Counted from the first letter of the stretch, positions 16,232 through 24,640 are shown. The stretch: DNA of 46,549 bases from Allomuricauda sp. (GCA_028284725.1 JANQRD010000173.1:1-46549); one strand, 5' to 3'. Notes: generated from the sequence alone by a model not told the origin. Program-made: numbers and translations.

Positions 16232-17286
16232 CTTTTTTGTTCCTTGTTGAAGTAGACCAAATAGTAGTACATCTGTCGTTCCTCATCCCAACCTTTTTCC
16301 ACAAATTTTTCCGCTGATTCGGGGTTGATAAAGTCCATTTTTATCTGGATGTTGGTATCTAGATTGATGACGTTTTTAATTTTTTTTCGCGCATCGGAAA
16401 CCGCTTTATTGGCAATATCGAAATTGGAGACATCCTCAATGCTGTATTTTGGCCCTTTTTCCACTTTGTAGTGCTTAAACTCTGGAATGAGCTCCGGATT
16501 TTCGACCACTTCATTTAGAAAAGCACTTTCCTCGAAGGCATCGTTCTTGGCGAAATGATTTACCGCTCTATTCATGAAAAGCACTTCTTGCTGTTTGTCT
16601 TCAGCAGGAAGCACCACATCCTTGGCAAAGTTCTGGCAGAATTTCAGGTAGTTTTTGGTGTAAAAATTTTCATCCGTTAAGGGTACCGCCCCCAAAAAGT
16701 TTTCCAACCAGTATTTGGCATCGTATCGATTGCTGTCAACGGACAATACTTTATAGCCTTCTTCCTTGTCCACATTAAAAACGAGACAACCTTTGTCCAA
16801 CTTGTTGATATTAATGCCCTGACGCACTAAAATCTCAAGATTTTGCCCTTTTTCCTCAAACTGAAGGAAATCGTGTTTCAACTCGCTTTTGAAAATACCT
16901 ACCGCATCAACTTTTTCATTGTCCAGCACCATATCGGAAAAGTGGACTACATAGACCTCACCACTCTTAATGTGTGGGTGATTGGATTGTTCAAACAGAT
17001 GAGTGGTTATTTTTTTTGACGCTAAATGTGCTTTCGAAGTATTCTGAAACAGGTCGGAAACAGCATTGTAGATTTCATTGAATTCCAAATCCGCTTCGTG
17101 ATGGAACCTAAAGTAATTCTCTTCTTTTTCCCGGAAAGGCTTAAAAAAATATTCCTTTAAAAGTCCGGCCATTTCATCATTTAAAGTGAAAGGTTCTTCA
17201 GAAAGGAAAATAGCTTCGTTTTTACTCTTGTTGCCCACGCGATGGAGCGAAACACTTTCGATTTGGGAGGGATAAAGATTTAACAT
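16228..17286 (-). CDS. nucleoid-associated protein, NA37/YejK family
   Basis: 352-residue cytoplasmic protein of the NA37 (YejK/NdpA) family, which binds DNA and is associated with the nucleoid. Family landmarks include the N-terminal VSLHRVGNKS, the central VYVVHFSDMVLDNEKVDAVGIFK, and KYWLENFLGAVPL (about residue 200). The helical C-terminal half ends in a YYYLVYFNKEQ stretch. The length is normal for the family. The start at 17286 fits the family N terminus (MLNLYPSQIESVSLH). Its 3' end overlaps the kinase-like gene by 4 nt on the opposite strand. Its precise function in Bacteroidota is not established. Confidence 0.9.
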   Translation of the reverse strand: MLNLYPSQIESVSLHRVGNKSKNEAIFLSEEPFTLNDEMAGLLKEYFFKPFREKEENYFRFHHEADLEFNEIYNAVSDLFQNTSKAHLASKKITTHLFEQSNHPHIKSGEVYVVHFSDMVLDNEKVDAVGIFKSELKHDFLQFEEKGQNLEILVRQGININKLDKGCLVFNVDKEEGYKVLSVDSNRYDAKYWLENFLGAVPLTDENFYTKNYLKFCQNFAKDVVLPAEDKQQEVLFMNRAVNHFAKNDAFEESAFLNEVVENPELIPEFKHYKVEKGPKYSIEDVSNFDIANKAVSDARKKIKNVINLDTNIQIKMDFINPESAEKFVEKGWDEERQMYYYLVYFNKEQKS

Positions 17287-17409
17287 TATGGTTTTGAGAA
17301 TATGAGTTTGGTTAAGGGTTAAGGATTGATGGTTAAAGGCAAAGGGTTAGGGGTAGACCGCATTTGTGTTTTTGAATTTTGGTGCTTCAATGTTTTTTGG
17401 TGTTGGTTT

Positions 17410-17506
17410 TAAACTTGAGCTTAGACTTGACTTTTTGAACTTGAGCTTATCTTTTTGAGTTTGAACTTGTTTTTTGAGCTTAAACTTGGCTTTTAGCCCT
17501 GAGCTT
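17410..17506. repeat. degenerate tandem repeat AACTTGAGCTT
   Basis: AACTTGAGCTTA occurs twice exactly (17412-17423 and 17438-17449). Related GAACTTG and GAGCTTAAACTTG copies follow up to 17506, interspersed with TTTTTG. The array fills the gap between the nucleoid-protein gene and the next gene (17287-17512). Nothing else is seen in that gap. Confidence 0.6.
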
Positions 17507-17512
17507 GCAAAA

Positions 17513-18007
17513 TCAATTCCAGTTCTCATCAAAATCCATGTCATCATAACTGTCCAATGGGTCGCCAAACTCAATGGAAGGATTGGATTCAAACTTTTTT
17601 TCGGGTGGAGAGTCAGGGAGTTCCCCAAAACTGAACAGCAAATTGGGATAGGATCTGCCATCCTCTTTCTCGACAATATCAGCCAGTTCCACAAAAAAGG
17701 TCCACATGCTGAAGAAATCATACACGTAGATCATTTTTGGACTTTGTTCCGTCATCACGTCATTCAGAGCGGTTTCGTTCATCAATCTAACATTGGAGCC
17801 ATTTTCATTCATATCGAAAAGTGCGATCTCCTCATCTTGGTTCCATTCCTCATCACAGGTATAGAACGAGGCCATTTCACTTCCCCCAAAACCAAACGCC
17901 TGCGTAATGGCATTGTGGAATTCTTCCAACGTACTGCTGTCCTCAATTTCGATATCCCTGAAAATGTCTTCTTCAGCATCAAGAATAATCCTGATTTTGT
18001 AAATCAT
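17513..18007 (-). CDS. pRiA4b ORF-3-like / IS1096-passenger TnpR-family protein
   Basis: 164-residue acidic protein. MIYKIRIILDAEEDIFRDIEI, STLEEFHNAITQAFGF and MIYVYDFFSMWTFFVEL form the compact beta-alpha plait seen in the pRiA4b ORF-3 family, including the IS1096 passenger protein formerly called TnpR. The C-terminal 45 residues are low-complexity and acidic (PSIEFGDPLDSYDDMDFDENWN region). There are no transposase genes or terminal inverted repeats nearby, so in this setting it is probably a resident cellular gene. It starts 27 nt after the heme A synthase gene and may be cotranscribed. The function is unknown. Confidence 0.75.
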   Translation of the reverse strand: MIYKIRIILDAEEDIFRDIEIEDSSTLEEFHNAITQAFGFGGSEMASFYTCDEEWNQDEEIALFDMNENGSNVRLMNETALNDVMTEQSPKMIYVYDFFSMWTFFVELADIVEKEDGRSYPNLLFSFGELPDSPPEKKFESNPSIEFGDPLDSYDDMDFDENWN

Positions 18008-18034
18008 CTAAAAATTTTAAGCGTGGAGTCAAAG

Positions 18035-19069
18035 TTAAGAAGTTTTGACACTTCTACCCATATATAATGCTTCCAACACCAAATAGAATTGAACCCCAAA
18101 AAGTAGTGAAGCCAAGACTAGATGTGCAGGTTGACTTCCAAAAGGAAAATCAATATAGTACATGGCCATTCCTGTTAAAATTTCCAATCCGATCAGGGCT
18201 ACGACCCAATTGATTTTGGTCAAATGCAATTTTCCTTGGCGAATGGAATACCACAAGTAGCCATTTAACAATAAGACCAGGATGGATAGTGAGCGATGCA
18301 CATAAAACTGAACGGTCGGGCTTTGCAACCAAAGGTCTTTTGCCATCTCCCCAACCTGATCGATCTGTTCGTCCACAAATTGGCGTACCTGGGTTCCCAA
18401 TACAATTTGGATCAGACTTAACAATAGGGCGCCAAATAGGGTATAGGTGACTACTTTGGGCACTTTTCCAACTGTTTTCGTAGCTCCGACACTAAAAATG
18501 ATGTAAAGCAAGAGGGCTACAATTACCAATGCCATGATCATGTGAAGTGTGATTTTTACGGGTTCTAAAACGGAATAGACCACGGTTGCGCCAAGCCAGG
18601 CCTGGAATCCCATTCCGAAAACGGTAAGCCACGAGAAAAGGAGCACTTTTTTATTCGTTTTCCAGAAGGTGAAGGCATAAAAAGCAAGAAGTAATGTTGC
18701 CAATCCGGCTAAAGCTCCCAACAACCTGTTAATGTACTCGATCCAGGTGTGCCATACGTTAAAAGTGGCATAATCGTGTTTGGTGTAAAGCTCCCAATTA
18801 GCGGAATTGTAAGAGGTAGTGGTGGTAAAATCCGATTTGGCCACTACAAGGCCTTGATCTTTGATTATGACCTGTCCTTTTTTAAAGGTTCGATCGGGCT
18901 GCCACTGCAAAGTTTCCACATCCGTGGGTGGAATGTAATATCCAAAGCATTTGGGCCAATCGGGACAGCCCATCCCGCTTCCGGTCATCCGTACTACAGC
19001 TCCGGCGATGATGACCAAATACACAAACACCAATGTGGTTTTTGCAAGTTTTCTGAAAGACAATCTCAT
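18035..19069 (-). CDS. ctaA: heme A synthase, COX15/CtaA family
   Basis: Membrane enzyme that converts heme O to heme A, the cofactor of aa3-type cytochrome oxidase. The 344-residue product has about eight transmembrane helices. The first ends in GAVVRMTGSGMGCPDWPKCFG, which carries the two cysteines (CPDWPKC) of the periplasmic loop. Heme-binding histidines are seen in NVWHTWIEY, LHMIMAL, YVHRSLSIL and PAHLVLASLLFG. The extended loop between helices 1 and 2 is typical of the alphaproteobacterial/Bacteroidota type. The start codon overlaps the stop of the CCA-adding enzyme gene by 4 nt. Confidence 0.93.
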   Translation of the reverse strand: MRLSFRKLAKTTLVFVYLVIIAGAVVRMTGSGMGCPDWPKCFGYYIPPTDVETLQWQPDRTFKKGQVIIKDQGLVVAKSDFTTTTSYNSANWELYTKHDYATFNVWHTWIEYINRLLGALAGLATLLLAFYAFTFWKTNKKVLLFSWLTVFGMGFQAWLGATVVYSVLEPVKITLHMIMALVIVALLLYIIFSVGATKTVGKVPKVVTYTLFGALLLSLIQIVLGTQVRQFVDEQIDQVGEMAKDLWLQSPTVQFYVHRSLSILVLLLNGYLWYSIRQGKLHLTKINWVVALIGLEILTGMAMYYIDFPFGSQPAHLVLASLLFGVQFYLVLEALYMGRSVKTS

Positions 19070-20496
19070 AAGGATACGGGGGTTAATCCCAATGCTTTGC
19101 CCTTTTCGAGCATAAACTGGAAGGCGGCGTCGTGATCATTGGGGATTTCACCTTCCAAAATGGCCTCTTTAATGGCTTCTTTGATGATGCCAATTTCTTT
19201 GGATGGCTTTAAATTGAACACTTCCATGATTTCTTCGCCGGTTACTGGAGGTTGAAAATTACGGATGCGATCTCGTTCCTCTACCTCAACTATTTTTTGA
19301 CGTACTATTTTGAAGTTGTTCTTGTATTTTTTCTGTTTTCTCGGATTTTTTGTGGTAATATCCGCCTCGCAGAGGGTCATAAGATCGTCCACATACTCGC
19401 CTGCATCGAACACCAAACGGCGTACAGCAGAGTCTGTTACATGATCTTCAGCCAAAATGATAGGTCGGGAACTCATCAGCACCATTTTTTGAACAAACTT
19501 CATTTTGTCGTTCAAAGGCATTCGGAGTCTTTTAAAAAGTTTGTAAACCATTTTGGACCCCACAAATTCATGGCTATGAAACGTCCACCCGATTTTTTTA
19601 TGGAAACGTTTCGTGGGCGCTTTTCCAATATCATGTAATAGTGCAGCCCAACGTAACCAAAGGTTATCGGTTGTTTCCGAAATGTTGTCCGCCACTTCCA
19701 GCGTATGCCAAAAGTTGTCCTTGTGCCGTTGACCCTCTACTTCCTCGATACCTTGTAGTGCGGTGAGCTCCGGAAGAATTAAGGGCAAGAGTCCTGTTTG
19801 GTGTAAAAGGGCAAAACCCACCGATGGCTTTTTGCTCATCAGAATCTTATGAAGCTCGTCAACAATGCGTTCTTTGGAAACAATTTTGATTCGGTCTTTA
19901 TTCTCGGTGATGGCCTGTAAGGATTTCAACTCAATAGTAAAGTCCAACTGTGTAGCGAAGCGTATCGCCCTCATCATTCGTAAAGGATCATCAGAATAGG
20001 TAATTCCCGGCTCCAATGGGGTTTTAATGATTTTGTTTTCCAATGCGTCAAGCCCATTGAAAGGATCCAAAAGCTTACCAAAATTGGCCTTATCCAGTGC
20101 CAGTGCCATAGCGTTGATGGTGAAATCCCGTCTATTTTGGTCATCCTGCAAAGTACCGTCCTCAACAATGGGTTTTCGGCTATCACGATGGTAACTTTCC
20201 TTACGCGCGCCCACAAATTCCAGTTCAATATCTTGGTACTTGATCATGGCCGTCCCAAAATTTTTAAAAATGGACACCTGGGGTTTGCCCTCCAGTTTGG
20301 AAGCCACACTTTTTGCCAGCTGGATGCCGCTGCCGACCGTTACGATATCAATATCCTTTTTGCTATTTCTTTCAAGGAAATAATCGCGGACGTAGCCACC
20401 AATCACATAGGCATCCATGCCCAACGCTTCAGCGGTCTCTCCAATAAGCTTAAAAATGGGATGTTGAATGGCTTCTTTATGCAGTTCCCGCGTCAT
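19066..20496 (-). CDS. cca: CCA tRNA nucleotidyltransferase / HD-domain protein
   Basis: Adds or repairs the 3'-CCA end of tRNAs. The nucleotidyltransferase core has YVIGGYVRD (about residue 30) and KKDIDIVTVG supplying the metal-binding aspartates. The RNA-binding neck follows (DPLRMMRAIRFATQLDF), then an HD domain with WAALLHDIGKAPTKRF near residue 285. The length of 476 residues is normal for the bacterial HD-containing form. It is sandwiched between the threonylcarbamoyl-AMP synthase gene (1 nt gap) and heme A synthase (4-nt overlap), so the three are surely one operon. Confidence 0.94.
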   Translation of the reverse strand: MTRELHKEAIQHPIFKLIGETAEALGMDAYVIGGYVRDYFLERNSKKDIDIVTVGSGIQLAKSVASKLEGKPQVSIFKNFGTAMIKYQDIELEFVGARKESYHRDSRKPIVEDGTLQDDQNRRDFTINAMALALDKANFGKLLDPFNGLDALENKIIKTPLEPGITYSDDPLRMMRAIRFATQLDFTIELKSLQAITENKDRIKIVSKERIVDELHKILMSKKPSVGFALLHQTGLLPLILPELTALQGIEEVEGQRHKDNFWHTLEVADNISETTDNLWLRWAALLHDIGKAPTKRFHKKIGWTFHSHEFVGSKMVYKLFKRLRMPLNDKMKFVQKMVLMSSRPIILAEDHVTDSAVRRLVFDAGEYVDDLMTLCEADITTKNPRKQKKYKNNFKIVRQKIVEVEERDRIRNFQPPVTGEEIMEVFNLKPSKEIGIIKEAIKEAILEGEIPNDHDAAFQFMLEKGKALGLTPVSL

Positions 20497-20497
20497 T

Positions 20498-21058
20498 TTA
20501 TTCCCTAATTACCTTAACCTGACCATCGTTGCTCAGTTTGATGATGGAAGAGGGGGAAGGATTTTGGTTTTTGTCTTGCAAATTTACCACATAGTCCACT
20601 CCTTTTAAAATTTCTTCACTGATCTCTTTGAATTGTCTCGGGGTAGGTTCTCCGGAGATGTTCGCGGAAGTGGAAACAATGGGTCTACCGAAGTTGTTGA
20701 TCAAATACTGGCAAAATTTATCGGACGCCACTCGAATGGCCAAGGTATTGTCGTCTGCAATCAAGTTTTTGGCCACGCCTTTGGGTTCATCGAAAACAAT
20801 AGTGGTGGGTTTTTCCGCTAAGTCCATAATATCATAAGCAGCATCGGGTACCATGGCCACGTGGCGTTCAAGCATGGCTTGATGCGCCACCAAACAGATC
20901 AGGGCTTTGCTGTCTTCCCTTTTTTTAAGTTCATAGACCTTCTTGACGGCATTTTCATTGGTAGCATCACAGCCAATGCCCCACACGGTGTCGGTGGGAT
21001 ACAAGATTAGATTTCCGTTTTGAAGCTCTTTTATGCAATTGTTGATTTCTTCCGTCAA
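20498..21058 (-). CDS. tsaC: L-threonylcarbamoyladenylate synthase
   Basis: Sua5/YrdC/TsaC enzyme. It makes threonylcarbamoyl-AMP from threonine, bicarbonate and ATP for the t6A37 modification of ANN-decoding tRNAs. The 186-residue length fits the YrdC-only form. Motifs: YPTDTVWGIGCDA (substrate site), KVYELKKREDSKAL (ATP site) and VSTSANISGEPTP near the C terminus. It lies directly upstream of the CCA-adding enzyme gene, so two tRNA-maturation genes are paired. A glycosyltransferase gene lies 4 nt upstream on the same strand. Confidence 0.93.
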   Translation of the reverse strand: MTEEINNCIKELQNGNLILYPTDTVWGIGCDATNENAVKKVYELKKREDSKALICLVAHQAMLERHVAMVPDAAYDIMDLAEKPTTIVFDEPKGVAKNLIADDNTLAIRVASDKFCQYLINNFGRPIVSTSANISGEPTPRQFKEISEEILKGVDYVVNLQDKNQNPSPSSIIKLSNDGQVKVIRE

Positions 21059-21062
21059 TTTT

Positions 21063-21908
21063 TTAGAGTTTTAGATTGAAATGTTCCATCAATGCTAGCC
21101 ATTGTGTTCTGTTCTTGTCTTCTTTGATATTGCTCTTTTTTAGGGATACCTTCTGTGAGCCCCAAATAGGAATAGGATCCTTCCCTCTATTTTCTGCCAA
21201 AATAGATTTGGTGTCGTTCAATAATGCCATGGCCTTAAACCAAAGATCGTCGGCTTTGGGGGTAAGCTCCAAAAAAAGAGCCCTGTTATGTACTCTTGCA
21301 TCCAACGCTCCAGGTGGATATAGTGTTCCTCCAGCACCTATAGGCAAGACCGCATTTTCAGTTTTGCATGACTTACTACCAAATTCCCAAGCCGTGTAGG
21401 GAAGTAATTTTCCATTGCTGTCGTAGGAAATACATCTTGTATGATTGGCCACAATGTAGCTTGGATATTTCTGATGCATTTCGTACAACTTAGAAAGCCA
21501 GTTTTTGCGATACATCATGTCATCATCACAGGTGACGATTACGTTATCTGGGAATAGTCTTAAAGTATCAACTAGTTTTCTGTGGGAGCTATGATAGTCT
21601 GAAAACTCAATGGAGAATAAGTCTCCTTCCAATGCGGCCAATTTTTGTGGAATATCATTTTTTAAGTCTTTGTGTAACCAAAGCACTACTTTTTTTGGTA
21701 AAATGTCCTGATTAAGGATACTCCTTATGGTAAGGCCGACAATTCCCAATCTGGATGGTATAGACGCAAGAGACACCACCACAGGAATTTGCTTTTTACC
21801 TTTTGTAAGGCCATGCTTTGATTTTAAAGAAAGCCCAATACTGGAGAGAAGGGAGGTAGGAATTTCTTTTACTTTCATTGCATACTTTGGATTATCAAAA
21901 TTAAGCAT
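21063..21908 (-). CDS. glycosyltransferase-like protein
   Basis: 281-residue protein with a GT-A-like arrangement: a Rossmann-type start PVVVSLASIPSRL, then TIRSILNQDILPKKVVLWL, the metal-binding DDDMMYRKNWLSKL, and a C-terminal DDLWFKAMALL helix region with W-GSQKV. This resembles small glycosyltransferases of unknown sugar specificity. A possible alternative start is the ATG at 21878: a TAATTTTG box lies inside the first codons of the longer frame, as would be expected for a promoter of the shorter one. It is 4 nt upstream of the tsaC gene. Confidence 0.7.
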   Translation of the reverse strand: MLNFDNPKYAMKVKEIPTSLLSSIGLSLKSKHGLTKGKKQIPVVVSLASIPSRLGIVGLTIRSILNQDILPKKVVLWLHKDLKNDIPQKLAALEGDLFSIEFSDYHSSHRKLVDTLRLFPDNVIVTCDDDMMYRKNWLSKLYEMHQKYPSYIVANHTRCISYDSNGKLLPYTAWEFGSKSCKTENAVLPIGAGGTLYPPGALDARVHNRALFLELTPKADDLWFKAMALLNDTKSILAENRGKDPIPIWGSQKVSLKKSNIKEDKNRTQWLALMEHFNLKL

Positions 21909-21930
21909 ATGTAGTAATATTTTATATTTC

Positions 21931-21938
21931 TATTTTTG
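21931..21938 (+). promoter_or_regulatory. -7 element before glycosyltransferase at 21944
   Basis: TATTTTTG matches TAnnTTTG exactly and ends 5 nt before the ATG at 21944, so the message is nearly leaderless. No clear -33 TTG is seen at the right distance. Confidence 0.45.
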
Positions 21939-21943
21939 CCAAG

Positions 21944-22777
21944 ATGAAATCAGAACAACAGGAGAAACCAAAAATATCTGTCATAATTAGCACTTATAAT
22001 TCTGAGGAGTGGCTAAGAAAAGTGCTTTGGGGATTCAATTGTCAGATTTTCAAAAATTTTGAGGTCATCATTGCTGATGACGGATCTGGCCCAAAAACCA
22101 AAGAACTTATTGATGACCTTTCAAAAGAAGTTTTTTATAGGATTATCCATGTTTGGCAAGAGGATGAAGGCTTTCAAAAGTCGCGGATACTCAATAAAGC
22201 TGTAGTGGCCTGTAATGCGGATTATATTATTATGACGGATGGAGATTGCATTCCTAGGGAGGATTTTATCGAGGTGCATTATATTAACAAGGAAAAGGGC
22301 TACTTTATTTCTGGGGGATACTATATGCTGCCCATGAATATCTCGAAAATGATTACCCTGGAGGATATTGAAAAACAAAATTGTTTTAATATCCACTGGC
22401 TTAAAGAGCAAGGTATCCCGAAAACGTTTAAGAACAACAAACTTACAGCTAGTGGGTTCATATCAAAATTTTTAAACACATTCACACCGACCAATGCCAG
22501 TTGGAACGGTCATAATTCCTCAGGATGGAAAAAAGACATATTAAATGTTAACGGTTTTGATGAACGGATGCAGTATGGCGGTCAGGATCGTGAGCTTGGG
22601 GAGCGCTTATTCAACTTTGGAATCAGATCAAAACAACTTAGATACAGTGCTGTATGCGTGCATTTAGATCATAAAAGAGGATATAAAACACCAGAATCGA
22701 TAGCGAAAAATTTAGCCATTCGAAAGGAAACCAGAAACAAAAGAGTGGTGTGGAGCCATTACGGCATTACCAAATAA
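21944..22777 (+). CDS. family 2 glycosyltransferase
   Basis: 277-residue GT2-type enzyme. The start ISVIISTYNSEEWLRK and the DDGS motif (IIADDGSGPKT) bind the nucleotide. MTDGDCIPREDF supplies the DxD metal site. GFDERMQYGGQDRELGERL is the C-terminal galactosyltransferase-like (GT7_C) region. The sugar and acceptor are unknown. It is divergent from the glycosyltransferase on the minus strand upstream, and its 3' end overlaps the next, converging glycosyltransferase gene by 19 nt. Confidence 0.9.
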   Translation: MKSEQQEKPKISVIISTYNSEEWLRKVLWGFNCQIFKNFEVIIADDGSGPKTKELIDDLSKEVFYRIIHVWQEDEGFQKSRILNKAVVACNADYIIMTDGDCIPREDFIEVHYINKEKGYFISGGYYMLPMNISKMITLEDIEKQNCFNIHWLKEQGIPKTFKNNKLTASGFISKFLNTFTPTNASWNGHNSSGWKKDILNVNGFDERMQYGGQDRELGERLFNFGIRSKQLRYSAVCVHLDHKRGYKTPESIAKNLAIRKETRNKRVVWSHYGITK

Positions 22778-23562
22778 TAGGCAAGCTCGTTTTTCTTTTC
22801 CAAACGTTTGAGCTCTCTATACCGTTCAAGAACGCTCAGAGCATTGAGATAAGAAATAATAACACCTTTCTTTCCATCCAAAAAGCCCAATCGTATTACA
22901 AAGTGGTTGAAAAACTTCCAAAAGGGCTTGATGACCATTAAAAAGTAGCTGAACTGCTTTTCTTTGTAAAAAGCTTCTTTGGCCTTCAATTGTCCGTAAC
23001 GAAGCATTTTCCCTTTATAATCCTCGTAGTTTTTGTAACAATAGTGTGTGAGTCTTTCTTTAAGTATACAAGATTTCCCGTCCACTTCTAAGGTCTCATG
23101 AACCAGTTTTTTATCTGTATAGTGTGCCTTACTTTTTCGGAAAAGGCGATGGTTTTTATCGGTTTGCCAACCACTGAAATGAAGCGGTTTGTTTTGGAAC
23201 ATAAATTTGCGATAGAACCAATAAGCTTCACATGCATTGGGATCGTTAACCGTTTGGGTAATTTCCCTTTGAAGTTCCTCATGAACCACTTCATCTGCAT
23301 CCAAAAACAGAATCCAGTCATTCGAAGCCTGCCTTAGGGCAAAGGATTTCTGAGCCGTAAAATTTTCAAAAGGATGTTGAATGGCCTTAACCTTGGGATG
23401 GTTTTGCAAATACTCGAATGTACCATCGGTACTAAAGGAATCTACTACCACAATTTCATCTGCAAAAGACACAGATTCAATACAACGTTCAATGTAGCCC
23501 ATCTCATTGTAGGTGATGATTAGGGCCGATAATTTTTGCTTTGGGGTGCTCAATCCAGCCAT
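22759..23562 (-). CDS. family 2 glycosyltransferase, WaaE/KdtX-like
   Basis: 267-residue GT2 enzyme of the type linked to lipopolysaccharide core glucosylation. Motifs: LSALIITYNEMGYIERCIESV, VVVDSFSTDGT, FLDADEVVHEEL (the DxD) and YWFYRKFMFQNKPLHFSGW. A C-terminal helical tail of basic residues is seen. A TAATTTTG box lies upstream at 23591-23598. It converges on the previous glycosyltransferase with a 19-nt overlap of stops, an unusual arrangement for two enzymes that might share a pathway. Confidence 0.88.
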   Translation of the reverse strand: MAGLSTPKQKLSALIITYNEMGYIERCIESVSFADEIVVVDSFSTDGTFEYLQNHPKVKAIQHPFENFTAQKSFALRQASNDWILFLDADEVVHEELQREITQTVNDPNACEAYWFYRKFMFQNKPLHFSGWQTDKNHRLFRKSKAHYTDKKLVHETLEVDGKSCILKERLTHYCYKNYEDYKGKMLRYGQLKAKEAFYKEKQFSYFLMVIKPFWKFFNHFVIRLGFLDGKKGVIISYLNALSVLERYRELKRLEKKNELAYYLVMP

Positions 23563-23590
23563 ATTTATTGGTATGCGAGTTTGGTATTCA

Positions 23591-23598
23591 CAAAATTA
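23591..23598 (-). promoter_or_regulatory. -7 element of WaaE-like glycosyltransferase gene
   Basis: TAATTTTG on the minus strand, an exact TAnnTTTG, about 28 nt before the ATG at 23562. Confidence 0.4.
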
Positions 23599-23725
23599 TA
23601 ACAAAAAAACAAAGAGAAAATTGTTTTGAAATGTAATTTTCTTACACAAAGTGGTTTTACAAATTCTACAATTTTTGCCTCGGTTTTTTTAGAATATAGG
23701 TTGTTTTGATACTTAACAGATATAA

Positions 23726-23809
23726 AAAAAGCAGATGGTTGCTTCCTCAATTAAGGAATTCTTCAAAATACATGGGAAAAGTTATACGATAAGTCTTGGT
23801 GCAACCATC
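23726..23809 (-). terminator. nested stem terminator of dapD
   Basis: Read on the minus strand, GATGGTTGC (23809-23801, reaching into the dapD stop codon) pairs with GCAACCATC (23742-23734) over a 58-nt loop. The loop contains a stacked TTCCT-TAATTG-AGGAA hairpin. A T-rich tail follows. It would end dapD transcription. Confidence 0.55.
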
Positions 23810-24623
23810 AAACGGCTACATCATGTTCCCGGAGGGCGTCGTTCAAAGATGTTTTTTTGTTTGTGCTTTCCTTTCTTTTTCCGATAATGAGCGCGCAGGG
23901 AACCTGATACTCGCCAGCTTCAAATTTCTTGGTATAGCTTCCAGGAATCACCACTGATCTGGCCGGAACCCTACCTTTTAGCTCAATGGGTTCTTCCCCG
24001 GTAACATCGATGACCTTTGTGGATGCCGTCAATACAACATTTGCTCCAAGCACAGCTTCCTTTTCAACACGTACACCCTCCACTACGATACAACGCGAGC
24101 CAATAAATGCATTGTCCTCTATAATAACGGGTGCTGCCTGAAGTGGTTCCAAAACACCACCGATACCAACTCCTCCACTCAGATGGACATTTTTGCCAAT
24201 CTGAGCACAACTGCCTACAGTGGCCCAGGTATCCACCATGGTACCTTCGTCCACATAAGCACCTATATTGACATAGCTTGGCATTAAGATCGTACCTTTG
24301 GATATGTAGGCCCCGTGCCGGGCAACAGCATGCGGAACCACGCGGACACCTTTTTCCTGATAGCCTTTTTTCAATGGAATTTTATCGTGGTACTCAAAGA
24401 TTCCGGCCTCCAAAACTTCCATTTTTTGGATTGGAAAGTAAAGTACAACAGCTTTTTTTACCCATTCATTGATTTGCCACCCATCACCATGGGGTTCGGC
24501 ACATCGTAATACGCCCTGATCAATTTGGTCGATAACCTCCCTGATCGCTGTCTGGGTTTCTTCTTCCTTAAGCAATTCCCGATTGTCCCAAGCTTTTTCT
24601 ATGAGTGCCCTAAGTTGTGTCAT
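23808..24623 (-). CDS. dapD: 2,3,4,5-tetrahydropyridine-2,6-dicarboxylate N-succinyltransferase
   Basis: Succinylates tetrahydrodipicolinate in the succinylase branch of diaminopimelate and lysine synthesis. The hexapeptide-repeat (left-handed beta helix) core is visible: SKGTILMPSYVNIGAYVDEG, then ATVGSCAQIGKNVHLSGGVGIGGVLEPL and EDNAFIGSRCIVVEGV. VPARSVVIPGSYTKKF marks the C-terminal part. I chose the ATG at 24623 (MTQLRALIEKAWDNREL) because family members begin so, and because a TATCTTTG promoter box lies just upstream; the longer frame to 24656 would overlap that box. About 271 residues, as usual. It is divergent from ruvX. Confidence 0.95.
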   Translation of the reverse strand: MTQLRALIEKAWDNRELLKEEETQTAIREVIDQIDQGVLRCAEPHGDGWQINEWVKKAVVLYFPIQKMEVLEAGIFEYHDKIPLKKGYQEKGVRVVPHAVARHGAYISKGTILMPSYVNIGAYVDEGTMVDTWATVGSCAQIGKNVHLSGGVGIGGVLEPLQAAPVIIEDNAFIGSRCIVVEGVRVEKEAVLGANVVLTASTKVIDVTGEEPIELKGRVPARSVVIPGSYTKKFEAGEYQVPCALIIGKRKESTNKKTSLNDALREHDVAV

Positions 24624-24640
24624 TGAATATAAAATTTCGG

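Noticed and set aside
17347-17721. 124-residue open frame on the minus strand partly over the TnpR-passenger-like gene
   Set aside because: It lies in another frame of a convincing gene and its end is made of the degenerate repeat; the product has no recognisable pattern.
17513-18007. Possible insertion sequence from the IS1096 passenger resemblance
   Set aside because: No transposase, terminal inverted repeats or target duplication can be seen.
23565-23750. 61-residue open frame between the glycosyltransferase and dapD
   Set aside because: Contains the terminator and a promoter box; Lys- and Phe-rich with no start signal.
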